64,000 nucleotides of DNA from Candidatus Harpocratesius repetitus. Its GTDB lineage: Archaea; Asgardarchaeota; Lokiarchaeia; Sigyniarchaeales; Promethearchaeaceae. The DNA lies in assembly GCA_021498095.1 (NCBI GenBank), contig JAIZWK010000001.1, forward strand, positions 2,157,666 to 2,221,665, in the 5' to 3' direction. The notes beneath the pieces were generated by a model. The model saw only the letters and a list, made by a program, of their open reading frames with translations, was not told the origin of the DNA and ran no database searches. The position numbers and the translations under genes were made by a program. Shown one piece after another: positions 25,820-34,184 of the stretch. Numbering within the stretch: the first letter of the stretch is position 1; every line of letters starts with the position of its first letter.

Positions 25820-27064
25820 TTACGAGTATTTTTCGACAAACAACTTAATTATATTCAATATTACCTGCACTGCTTTTTCCATAGCTGGGATAGGAATAAA
25901 CTCTTTTTTACTATGAAAATTATATCCACCTGTAAAAATATTGGGTGTAGGCATTCCTTCAAATGAAAAACGTGCTCCATCGGTCCCTCCCCGAATTGGT
26001 TCTTCAATAACTTCTAAATCTGCAAGTTGAATCGCTTTTTTAGCAATTTGAACCACTTCTGGATATTGATCTAGAATTACTTTCATATTTCGATAAGATT
26101 TCTTAATTTTCACTTCAATAGGAAAATCAGGATGTTTGGATTGAATTTTCCTTACTCCTTCTTTAATATGGTTTATTTGCCGTTCCAAATCTTGTTCATC
26201 AAAATTTCTAAGAATAAACATTAATTTTGTTTCATCGGTAGAAGATTGGAGATGAATAGGATAGTAATATGGTTCATAATCTTTTGTTGTTTCAGGTGCT
26301 TGATCGGGTGGGAAAAGTGATAGGATTTCAGGAACTAAATGCATGCTGTTTTTCATTTTCCCAAAAGCTGATCCTGGGTGAACATTATAACCTTTTACTA
26401 CTATTTTTCCACTAGCTGCATTGAAATTTTCTATTTCAATTCCACCCATTCTTCCACCGTCAATGGTATATCCATATTTTGCACCAATTTCTGAAACAGA
26501 AATTGAATCTGCTCCTTTTCCAACTTCTTCATCTGGTGTAAACACTATCTTTATCGTTCCATGTTTGATCTCTGAATTTTTTGAGAGAAATGATAATGCT
26601 GTCATAATTTCAGCAATTCCTGCTTTATCATCTGCACCAAGTAAAGTCGTTCCATCGGTAATAATCAATTCTGAATTAATAAATCGGGATAAATCGGGGA
26701 TTTCTTCAATATTAATGGACAATTCCAGATTATTTTCTAAGTAAATGGGTTCTCCAGTAAATTTTACGATCCTTGGATGAACATTTTCACCTGGTGCTGC
26801 AGGTGAAGTATCTATGTGAGAATTGAAACATATGATTGGAATTTTTTGAGTTATTTCATCTGGTAAATTGCTTGGAATTGTGGCTATTACAACTCCTTTT
26901 TCAGTTAACTTCACATCGGAATATCCTAAACTTTTAATTTCATCTACTAAAAGTTTTCCTAAATTAAATTGACGATCGGTACTAGGGATTTTATCAATTC
27001 CTTCTTGGCTTGTTGTATGAATTGATACATATTTAAGAAAACGTTCAACTACTTCGGAATTCAT
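25820..27064 (-). CDS. pepT: Peptidase T (tripeptide aminopeptidase), M20B family
   Basis: A cytoplasmic zinc aminopeptidase that removes N-terminal residues from tripeptides. Metal-site motifs are present in order: NSHIDTSPAAPGENV (first zinc His and its Asp), DGTTLLGADDKAG (bridging Asp), FTPDEEVGKG (catalytic Glu and metal Glu), and a late His in GYNFHSKKEF. Length (414 aa) matches PepT of bacteria. It fits with the oligopeptide binding protein at 620 and the dipeptidase PepD at 37815 in a peptide-using metabolism. Confidence 0.93.
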   Translation of the reverse strand: MNSEVVERFLKYVSIHTTSQEGIDKIPSTDRQFNLGKLLVDEIKSLGYSDVKLTEKGVVIATIPSNLPDEITQKIPIICFNSHIDTSPAAPGENVHPRIVKFTGEPIYLENNLELSINIEEIPDLSRFINSELIITDGTTLLGADDKAGIAEIMTALSFLSKNSEIKHGTIKIVFTPDEEVGKGADSISVSEIGAKYGYTIDGGRMGGIEIENFNAASGKIVVKGYNVHPGSAFGKMKNSMHLVPEILSLFPPDQAPETTKDYEPYYYPIHLQSSTDETKLMFILRNFDEQDLERQINHIKEGVRKIQSKHPDFPIEVKIKKSYRNMKVILDQYPEVVQIAKKAIQLADLEVIEEPIRGGTDGARFSFEGMPTPNIFTGGYNFHSKKEFIPIPAMEKAVQVILNIIKLFVEKYS

Positions 27065-27174
27065 GGTTGAAATTTAAGAAAGGAAGAAAAAAAAGGTTTT
27101 TATTTTAATTTTTGTCTTTTCAATTTTCATTTTTTCTATAATTAAGTAAGGAAGAATTATAAATAGAAAATAGA

Positions 27175-28170
27175 TTAAGAAGATGGAATTTTCTTTAGTT
27201 CACGCTTTTTTTCAGAATTTCCTTTCTCTTTCTTGTCTTTATTTGATTCTTTTCCCTTTTGATAAATTTCAATACCTTGTACTTCATTGTTTTTACAATA
27301 AATTCTTAACAAATTTGATTCAATGTCAATATTTCCATCTGGAATATTCTCCATTTTAGACCATTGAATTTCTTCTACTTCTTTACCAAAAAGAGTCGAA
27401 ATCATACGTTTTGGTGCATAAACAGAGTTTCCAATAATAATGTTCATCCGAGTTAAATTTTCAGGAGGTGTGGATTCAAGTATCAAATCTAAGATTTCTT
27501 TTTCAATTTCCTTAGAAATCTTGGATGATGAATAAGGTTTAGGAGAATATGATTGAGTAGTATGTCTTTTTCTTGGAATAGGATTAGAAATTATTGTTTT
27601 ATTATAAGATGAGACTGAGCTACTCTTTGATGAAGCTAAATTTTGACTTCCTTTGGCGACAGCTTTTTGTTTGGCTTTCTGGATTTTCTCTAACTGTTTC
27701 TGTTCTTCAAGAATTGGGCTCCAATATTCTTCTTTTTCTTTCTTTTTAGTGTTTTTTCCTTTTAATAATTGTTCTTCTTCTAGTTTTCTTCGTTCTTCAT
27801 TTCGTAAGTAATACATATCTTCAGGTTTTTCTTCTTCTGAAACTTCGTAAGAATTGATATTAAATGCTCGTAAGAACTCAATAGGTTCGTCTCCTGCGTC
27901 TACACTTACTATTTTTAAATGCATTCCTAATTTTGCAGATTCTTCTTGAATTTTACTTCCTACTCGGGAAGAGATAAATCTTTGACGGACTGGAGATTTT
28001 GGACCCTTCCATATAAAAATTCTGCGGATATCATAGCGAACTAGTAAAAAAACTCCTTCACTTGTAAATAAACTGGACACCTCTTCCATGGGAACATCCA
28101 ATTCTTCCTTATCGCCTTCGTGGGTCAATTGAAATACTCGGAAATCCCTATAATCTGAATCTAAATTCAT
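27175..28170 (-). CDS. Gelsolin-like domain protein (putative actin regulator)
   Basis: Residues about 28-105 match a gelsolin/severin-type domain: SSLFTSEGVFLLVRYDIRRI, then IWKGPKSPVRQRFISSRVGS and a final strand with KIVSVDAGDEPIEFLRAF. The IFIWKG core and the following RxxA-like helix are characteristic. A charged helix (about 118-165) and a Ser-rich linker (about 170-215) lead to a second small domain (about 218-310, MNIIIGNSVYAPKRMISTLF) of unknown type and a Lys-rich tail. Gelsolin-like proteins of Asgard archaea have been shown to affect actin assembly, so this is probably a single-domain actin regulator. No actin gene is in the window. Confidence 0.78.
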   Translation of the reverse strand: MNLDSDYRDFRVFQLTHEGDKEELDVPMEEVSSLFTSEGVFLLVRYDIRRIFIWKGPKSPVRQRFISSRVGSKIQEESAKLGMHLKIVSVDAGDEPIEFLRAFNINSYEVSEEEKPEDMYYLRNEERRKLEEEQLLKGKNTKKKEKEEYWSPILEEQKQLEKIQKAKQKAVAKGSQNLASSKSSSVSSYNKTIISNPIPRKRHTTQSYSPKPYSSSKISKEIEKEILDLILESTPPENLTRMNIIIGNSVYAPKRMISTLFGKEVEEIQWSKMENIPDGNIDIESNLLRIYCKNNEVQGIEIYQKGKESNKDKKEKGNSEKKRELKKIPSS

Positions 28171-28282
28171 TCGTTTCTCCTCATCTAAGAATAATCAATA
28201 TATAATTCGTATGTTGCTCTTATAAAAAATACTTTTCTTTAGAAATTTTTGAAATATTTTTCAAAAAAAACTAGGAATAATT

Positions 28283-28855
28283 TCAATTTTCTACGAGTTT
28301 ATCTTGAAGTACTTGATAAAATATTGAATAATCTTCTTCTTTGAACAAGCATATACAAACATGTATTTGTTTTGGAGAATTCGTTAAATAATCAAGAATT
28401 TCCATAATAATATTTTTAGCAGCTCTCTTTAAAGGAAATCCAAATATTCCAGTAGAAATTGCAGGAAAAGCGATTGATGATAAATTAAGTTCAATTAATT
28501 TTTTAAGAGAATTTGATATTGTGTCTCGTAATAGTATATCCGCTTCATTTGGTGAATAGGAATGATATTTAGGCCCAACAGCATGAAAAATGTATTTAAC
28601 ATCCTTTAATTCTCCTGCAGATGTTACTGCTACTTCACCAACTGGTGTATATCCTATATTCTTGCATTCTTCTTGAATTTGTGATCCGCCTTTTCTCCTA
28701 ATTGCTCCTGCCACACCTGCTCCTAATAATAATTGTTCATTTGCTGCGTTCACAATAACATCTAATTTTTGGTTTGTTATATCACCTAAAACTAACTCAA
28801 TTTTTGGTTTATGGGGATAATTTTCAAGAATAATTTGATAATTATTAGAGTTCAT
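28283..28855 (-). CDS. Macrodomain protein (ADP-ribose/O-acetyl-ADP-ribose hydrolase type)
   Basis: Binds ADP-ribose and its derivatives, and in the MacroD group removes acyl or ADP-ribosyl groups. The signature GDITNQKLDVIVNAANEQLL (from about residue 23) and the following GAGVAGAIRRKGG loop are clear. The second ligand loop is visible as AISTGIFGFPLKRAA. Length is about 190 aa, as for stand-alone macrodomains. It begins 8 bases after the membrane-protein gene at 28864-29526, and the two are probably cotranscribed; the gelsolin-like gene is 112 bases further on in the same direction. Confidence 0.92.
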   Translation of the reverse strand: MNSNNYQIILENYPHKPKIELVLGDITNQKLDVIVNAANEQLLLGAGVAGAIRRKGGSQIQEECKNIGYTPVGEVAVTSAGELKDVKYIFHAVGPKYHSYSPNEADILLRDTISNSLKKLIELNLSSIAFPAISTGIFGFPLKRAAKNIIMEILDYLTNSPKQIHVCICLFKEEDYSIFYQVLQDKLVEN

Positions 28856-28863
28856 TATTAGCG

Positions 28864-29526
28864 TTATTTAATAATTGAAAACCCACTTTCAAGGGTAATT
28901 TGTTGTTTTTTATTGATTTCTCTTAAAATTGGATTCGTTCTTGGAAGGTTGTTTTCAATTAATAGTCGTTCTTGAAGAGAAGATTCATAAATTAAACGTT
29001 CTTTCTCATAATGTTCTATTTTTTCTCCCTTTCCAAGCCGATATGCTATTTCAATTGGAGGTTTTAAATAATAACCATAAATTTTTTGAAGTGAATTAAA
29101 ATCATAATTATGCTGTTTGGAATATTCAAATAATTTCTGGGCATAAGGAGGTAATTGTTTAAAAAGAAAAGGATCTTTTGTTATTAATTTTATAACTAAG
29201 GGCATATAATCAAGATTTTGAGCATAAATTTCATGAAATTTTGAGTGAATTATTTTTTTCTTTGAGACTAATCCAAATTTTTTAAATAAAATGAAATTAC
29301 GATACCATGAGAAGGGAAATACAAAAAGCGAAAATCGCAGTAAAAATATATCTACAATATAAAAACGTTTGAAAATGATGATAAGAACTTGAATAAATAC
29401 CACTCCTGAAAAAATATATAATAATGGAAGCCAAAGCTTGTATTGAATGATAATAAACGTAATATATAAAAGAAAAATACTAATTAATGATGAAAGTATG
29501 GCTTTTTTTATTCGTTTTAATAACAT
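28864..29526 (-). CDS. Membrane protein of unknown function
   Basis: Not recognised. Two closely spaced hydrophobic helices (about residues 8-30 and 33-52) and a weaker third (about 55-75) occupy the N-terminal third. The remainder is a basic, probably cytoplasmic domain with LPPYAQKLFEYSKQHNYDF and RLGKGEKIEHYEKERLIYES, rich in helices. It is the first gene of a pair with the macrodomain protein. No enzyme motif was seen. Confidence 0.6.
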   Translation of the reverse strand: MLLKRIKKAILSSLISIFLLYITFIIIQYKLWLPLLYIFSGVVFIQVLIIIFKRFYIVDIFLLRFSLFVFPFSWYRNFILFKKFGLVSKKKIIHSKFHEIYAQNLDYMPLVIKLITKDPFLFKQLPPYAQKLFEYSKQHNYDFNSLQKIYGYYLKPPIEIAYRLGKGEKIEHYEKERLIYESSLQERLLIENNLPRTNPILREINKKQQITLESGFSIIK

Positions 29527-29672
29527 TTAAATCCCAAAAGCATTCAATAATTAATTGATTTTTATTAATTAAAAAAAAAAAGAAAGTTTATAATTTTAAG
29601 GCTTTGCATTTTATTTTTTCATCTTAAAAAAAAGAAGCTAATTTTTTAATGGAATAAAAATCAAAGAAATAC

Positions 29673-30473
29673 ATGCTAAAAAATCTGAAGCTTAAAGATT
29701 ATGCAACCTTGCTAGGAACATTATGTGGTACTTTTGCGATATATCTTTCAATATCTCCTTATAGAGCGTATAGGGGGGCAATGTTCATGATTTTTCTAGG
29801 GGTTATTGTAGATCTTTTTGATGGATTTATCGCTCGTAAAACCCAGCAAATCAACAAGTTTGGAATAGAAATAGATTCACTAAGTGATGCTATTGTTTTT
29901 GGTGTTGCACCAACAGTTATTTTAATTATGAATTATACAGAACCTGATGTTGTTATAATTGATCCTGCATATTCGGTCTGGTTTATCATAATTCCTGGTT
30001 TTTTGTTAATTTCTGCAGGAATTGTTCGGTTAGCTTGGTTTAATATTTCTGAGAATACGGAAGTTTATCAAGGTATGCCTATTCCAATGACAGCAAGTGC
30101 TTTGTGCTTAATTATGTTGAGCGATTATTTTGCATGGGCGATAAATCAAGAAGTTACGCTCTATAATCGCATTATTTATTGGATGATGCCAGTAATCATC
30201 ATATTTTTCGCTTGGACTAATGTTACAGATCATATTTTATTTGGTAAAACCTATCGGAAGAAGTCGGGATTTTTAAAATGGATATATTTATTTTTAAGCA
30301 TAAATTTCTGTATTCTTCCAGTACTTGTTTTTATTGATCGATTTAAATTTGCAATAATTATTTTCATTGCAACTCTTGTATTTATAGGAATGTATATATG
30401 GTTTCTAATAATTGGAATGCGCACTGCAAAATTAAAAAAATTAATTAGAAATGAAAAAAAAGGAGAATCTTGA
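29673..30473 (+). CDS. CDP-alcohol phosphatidyltransferase, probably archaetidylserine synthase-like
   Basis: An integral membrane enzyme that joins CDP-archaeol (or CDP-diacylglycerol) to a small alcohol. The full catalytic signature is present: D47-x2-D50-G51-x2-A54-R55-x8-G64-x3-D68-x3-D72. The later YQGMPIPMTASA resembles the GLPIP motif of PssA-type serine transferases, which suggests serine as acceptor, though inositol phosphate cannot be ruled out given an inositol-phosphate synthase in the window. Six to eight membrane helices are visible. It converges with the PIN-ATPase gene 12 bases away. Confidence 0.85.
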   Translation: MLKNLKLKDYATLLGTLCGTFAIYLSISPYRAYRGAMFMIFLGVIVDLFDGFIARKTQQINKFGIEIDSLSDAIVFGVAPTVILIMNYTEPDVVIIDPAYSVWFIIIPGFLLISAGIVRLAWFNISENTEVYQGMPIPMTASALCLIMLSDYFAWAINQEVTLYNRIIYWMMPVIIIFFAWTNVTDHILFGKTYRKKSGFLKWIYLFLSINFCILPVLVFIDRFKFAIIIFIATLVFIGMYIWFLIIGMRTAKLKKLIRNEKKGES

Positions 30474-30485
30474 TTCTCTTATGGC

Positions 30486-32213
30486 TCAATTTCTTGACGC
30501 ATATAAATTTCTATTTTTTTTTAATAATGAAATTATTTTTGAATAAACTGGACTATTGTTACGAATGGATAGATCTCCTTGTTTATTTAGTGTTGCAGAA
30601 AATAACAATTTATCATTTGCATAAAAATTCACATATTGATTAGCAAGTGAGGGATCAACTGAAAGAATATACGCTTTTTTTCTTCGATAAATATCACAAG
30701 GAATCATATCATTGTTAATAGTTTCTTTCCAATTTCGCTTGCTTTGACCTTCTAATGGTCCATAAACTTCTCTTTTAGAATAGCTATTTCTTTTCTTCTT
30801 TGCACCCACAGGTGCTACAATTACATCAGAACCAAAAGCATAAATTTCATAATATAATTCATTTGAGAGGAAATTTCTTACTTCTATTACAGGTCGAGAA
30901 AGATCTCTATCAGTAAAACCACTTGGTTTTTTCACAGTCATTTCGAGACATAGAATCTGAACAACTCTACCTGCATCTATAAAAATGATAGTATCTATGA
31001 TATTTGGAATAACTCCCAATTCTACCCGTCGAATAAAGCGTTGTACTGCATCTACTGGACGAGAAGCATGAACAACACCAACTAATCCGATTCCAGCTAA
31101 TCGCATATCTGCAAAAATTTTAAAATCTGATTCTACTCGCACTTCATCAAAAATGGTAAAATCTGGACGAATCAATAAAATTATATCCGAAGTTTGTTCT
31201 AAACTTCCATTTAAAGGAGCATATTGGGAAACCTCAGGAGGAACGTCTAAATCTCGAACACTCTCCAGAGTTTTTACTAATTTATTTTTTTTTAAGTAAT
31301 ATTTTGAAAGTGCAGCAATAAATGTACTTTTTCCTGCCCCGGGATTTCCAGCAACAAGAATTCCTTCGGCAATTTCTAAACGATCGTAAACTTTTTGAGG
31401 GAGATTATAATCATCTAATGACAAATTCACTAAAGGTTTTACTGCAGTAATTTCATAAGAATTACTAAATGGTGGACGACAAATAACAATTCGAAATTTT
31501 CTCAATTGAATAACAGTTACTCCTGATTCATTTCGCTCAATGAATGATTTTTCATCATTTTTTGCCTTACGAATAATTCTATTTGCGATTTCTGCAATTG
31601 CAAACGGTTCCATAGGTGTGTCTGATATCGCTTCAAGTTTCCAATCACCTGGTCGACCTCGTTTGGCCATTGGTAAACAATGTCCTCGAAGATGAACCGA
31701 CATAGTATGATCATCGAAAAAGTCTTCAATTACTGCGTTACTTAAGTCAGAGTGAATTTCTTCTTGAATTTCAGGAATGTTCATGGTAAAAAGAACATCT
31801 ACTCCTTGAACTAAAGCAATCGAAGATTGAACTTCATCAGCAGTTATTAAGATAGCTTTTGCATCAAATGCATCTTTTCTAATTTGAGCATCCAATTCAC
31901 CACCTGGGTTAAGTTTAATTTGTTCTAATGTTGGTCGATTTCCAAATGTTTCAAGTTTGATTATTCCCTTTTTAGATAGAGCATATAATTCTTGAAGTAC
32001 TTCTAAGCCTACATTTTCTTGAGGTTTTGTCTGATTTGCTTGATTTTCAACTTCAGCTAACATAATTCGTGAAAGAATTATTGTTAATTTTTCAACTTCA
32101 GTAACCCGCTCTTTTTCAATAGGTACATATTCTTGTAGCGTCTCATTTTGAATTAAATCGATGATTTTTCGATTATAAATAACGGAAGTATCGGGTAAAA
32201 ATGTATAAGGCAT
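30486..32213 (-). CDS. PIN-domain ATPase (PilT/VapC-type archaeal PINc-ATPase)
   Basis: A widely conserved archaeal protein: an N-terminal PIN nuclease-like domain (LPDTSVIYNRK, with catalytic-type Asp8, and further acidic residues in DAFDAKAILITADE), a linker, and a PilT/VirB11-type ATPase with Walker A GNPGAGKST (289-297) and Walker B-like DFTIFDEVR. Walker-containing segments before and after (LNGSLEQ, GLVGVVHASRP) fit secretion-type ATPases. The C-terminal 100 residues have no obvious KH motif. Cellular role unknown; an RNA-related role is likely. It lies 44 bases downstream of a splicing-endonuclease-like gene and is probably cotranscribed. Confidence 0.88.
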   Translation of the reverse strand: MPYTFLPDTSVIYNRKIIDLIQNETLQEYVPIEKERVTEVEKLTIILSRIMLAEVENQANQTKPQENVGLEVLQELYALSKKGIIKLETFGNRPTLEQIKLNPGGELDAQIRKDAFDAKAILITADEVQSSIALVQGVDVLFTMNIPEIQEEIHSDLSNAVIEDFFDDHTMSVHLRGHCLPMAKRGRPGDWKLEAISDTPMEPFAIAEIANRIIRKAKNDEKSFIERNESGVTVIQLRKFRIVICRPPFSNSYEITAVKPLVNLSLDDYNLPQKVYDRLEIAEGILVAGNPGAGKSTFIAALSKYYLKKNKLVKTLESVRDLDVPPEVSQYAPLNGSLEQTSDIILLIRPDFTIFDEVRVESDFKIFADMRLAGIGLVGVVHASRPVDAVQRFIRRVELGVIPNIIDTIIFIDAGRVVQILCLEMTVKKPSGFTDRDLSRPVIEVRNFLSNELYYEIYAFGSDVIVAPVGAKKKRNSYSKREVYGPLEGQSKRNWKETINNDMIPCDIYRRKKAYILSVDPSLANQYVNFYANDKLLFSATLNKQGDLSIRNNSPVYSKIISLLKKNRNLYASRN

Positions 32214-32257
32214 AATATTTCACTTTGTTTCTTGTTTTTTATTTCTTTAACTTCTAA

Positions 32258-32950
32258 TTACCAGTTTAATTCTTTATTTTTATTTAGAGGAAGGCTAAAT
32301 TGTTCTAATTGATAATATGTTATATCTCCTAAACGATCTACTGTTGCAAGGATTAAAATTTTACGAGAATTTATTGATTGTTTTGTTATTTTATCTAATA
32401 AATCTAATCGAACTGCATTATCTTCTTCTAAAATGAAAATAAAGTACTTTGCAATATCAGTTTGGGGATTTGCACCTCGGGGAAATATTCTAAAATGTAT
32501 ATCATCTCCATAACCCAATCGCACAATATAACCTCGTTGACGTAGATCTCGATATACTAAATATCGGATCCAGATTTGCGGATCATCTTCTGCAATTTTA
32601 GTAAGTATTTGATCGCTACGAATCTGATTTCCATCGTTTGTATGAATTTTGAGTCGATTTCGCTCAACAAGTAGCAATGCTTCAATTATACTTAATTCCA
32701 ATCTACTATCTGGTAAAAGTTCGCCAAAATAATTTTTTTCATGTAATATTTGTGCAGTTGGTGAATTATCTATTAATACTTTGTTGTTTGTCCAAAGACC
32801 AGTCAAAATTTCAATTTCTAAAGATTGAGAAGTGCTTTTATTTTCAACAATTGATTCTTCCTTTTCGTTAAGATAAATATCTTCTTGTGGAAGATTGAAT
32901 TTATGGGGGAACATTCCAAATATCCTCAAATTTTTCTTATTTACTCGCAT
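32258..32950 (-). CDS. tRNA-splicing endonuclease family protein, probably non-catalytic subunit
   Basis: The two-domain layout of archaeal EndA is recognisable: an N-terminal domain with TAQILHEKNYFGELLPDS and the SIIEALLLVERNRLKI helix, and a C-terminal nuclease domain with WIRYLVYRDLRQRGYIVRLG. Comparing the catalytic block with typical EndA (FRxY, EHxxYLV, RKxL), the tyrosine is Phe156 and the histidine position is Ile166; only the Lys (R196-K197) remains. It therefore probably does not cut by itself and would be the structural subunit of a heteromeric enzyme, or has another role. Gene order endonuclease-like then PIN-ATPase suggests RNA processing. Confidence 0.78.
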   Translation of the reverse strand: MRVNKKNLRIFGMFPHKFNLPQEDIYLNEKEESIVENKSTSQSLEIEILTGLWTNNKVLIDNSPTAQILHEKNYFGELLPDSRLELSIIEALLLVERNRLKIHTNDGNQIRSDQILTKIAEDDPQIWIRYLVYRDLRQRGYIVRLGYGDDIHFRIFPRGANPQTDIAKYFIFILEEDNAVRLDLLDKITKQSINSRKILILATVDRLGDITYYQLEQFSLPLNKNKELNW

Positions 32951-33111
32951 ATTCCAGTTAAATTACAAAATAAAAAAGGAGACAATTGCAAAAAAGTTTG
33001 TGATTTAAATTTGTTATTGATAATTCCCACAAAATTCCATCATTTTATTAAAATAAGCAAGAGATCAAAATTCCTCAAAATTTTTAAATAATTAATTCAA
33101 AAATTAAACAA

Positions 33112-34158
33112 ATGTCGAATTTTGATCTGAAACGAAAGGAATATATTCAAAAGCTTTTTCCTACCGGAATTCCTCCGTTATGGTGTCCTCCACTAACTCA
33201 TTATCGATCAGATAAAAGTATTGATTTTGAGCGAATGAAGAAACATATAAACCATATCGCACCTTATATCAACTCTTTTTTGATTCCAGGGAGTACTGGA
33301 GATGGATGGGAGATTAATTTTGAAGAATATAAGCAAATTCTGCAATTTATTTTCAAAGATTTCACACCTGAATGCGAAATTAACGTTTTAATTGGTTTAT
33401 TACGAACCGAACCTGAAGAAATGCAGAAATTTTTGGATTATGCGATTCAGTTTTTGCATGAAAATAAAATAAAAACAGATATCGATCAATATACACCATC
33501 TCGATTTAAGGGATTCGTTTTATGTGCTCCAAAAGGGAAGGATTTATCCCAAGATGAAATAAGTAAGGTAATAATTCCTATATTAGAAAAAAACTACCCA
33601 ATTGTTCTTTATCAACTTCCCCAAATCACAGAAAATGAATTAAGTCCTACCTTGATAAGTGAGTTAGCTGCTAAATATCCTAACTTTTACATGATGAAAG
33701 ATTCAAGCGGCCAAGATAAGGTGGCAAATGCTGGACTAGATTATCATGGTGTTGTCCTTTTACGAGGTGCAGAAGCTGATTATCATAAGCATTTAAAAGC
33801 ATCTGGAGGCGTCTATGATGGATTCTTATTAAGTACCGGAAATACTTTTGCAAAAGAACTGAGACTTATTGTAGATAATATATTATCTGGGGAAACATCT
33901 AAAGCAGAGGCAGAGTCTATTTCTTTAACGCAAGTAATTAATCAAGTTTTTGAAATCGCAGCAAAAATTCCATTTGGGAATGCCTTTACGAATTCAAATA
34001 AGTTATTGGACCATATATTTGCATATGGAAATGAATGGTTAAAAGCCGAAAGACCCTTAACACATGCTGGAGAAAATCTCTCTGAAGATACTTTGCTAAA
34101 GGTTGATGAAATTTTAAAGAATAGTCCTTATTACCCAAAAAAAGGTTATATTATGTAA
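33112..34158 (+). CDS. DapA/NAL-family aldolase or lyase (Schiff-base class)
   Basis: A TIM-barrel enzyme using a lysine Schiff base. Visible landmarks are the substrate-binding loop PGSTGDGWEINFEEY (about 59-73, corresponding to GTTGE), the catalytic tyrosine in LYQLPQ (Y167) and the Schiff-base lysine in YMMKDSSG (K196). At 348 aa it is longer than dihydrodipicolinate synthase (about 290), with an extra loop between 117 and 135. The substrate is unknown: family members act in lysine synthesis, sialic acid or sugar-acid breakdown. It is followed 26 bases later by an unknown gene with a good ribosome binding site, so they form an operon. Confidence 0.85.
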   Translation: MSNFDLKRKEYIQKLFPTGIPPLWCPPLTHYRSDKSIDFERMKKHINHIAPYINSFLIPGSTGDGWEINFEEYKQILQFIFKDFTPECEINVLIGLLRTEPEEMQKFLDYAIQFLHENKIKTDIDQYTPSRFKGFVLCAPKGKDLSQDEISKVIIPILEKNYPIVLYQLPQITENELSPTLISELAAKYPNFYMMKDSSGQDKVANAGLDYHGVVLLRGAEADYHKHLKASGGVYDGFLLSTGNTFAKELRLIVDNILSGETSKAEAESISLTQVINQVFEIAAKIPFGNAFTNSNKLLDHIFAYGNEWLKAERPLTHAGENLSEDTLLKVDEILKNSPYYPKKGYIM

Positions 34159-34184
34159 GATTTTTTTTTAATGAGGTGAAAAAA

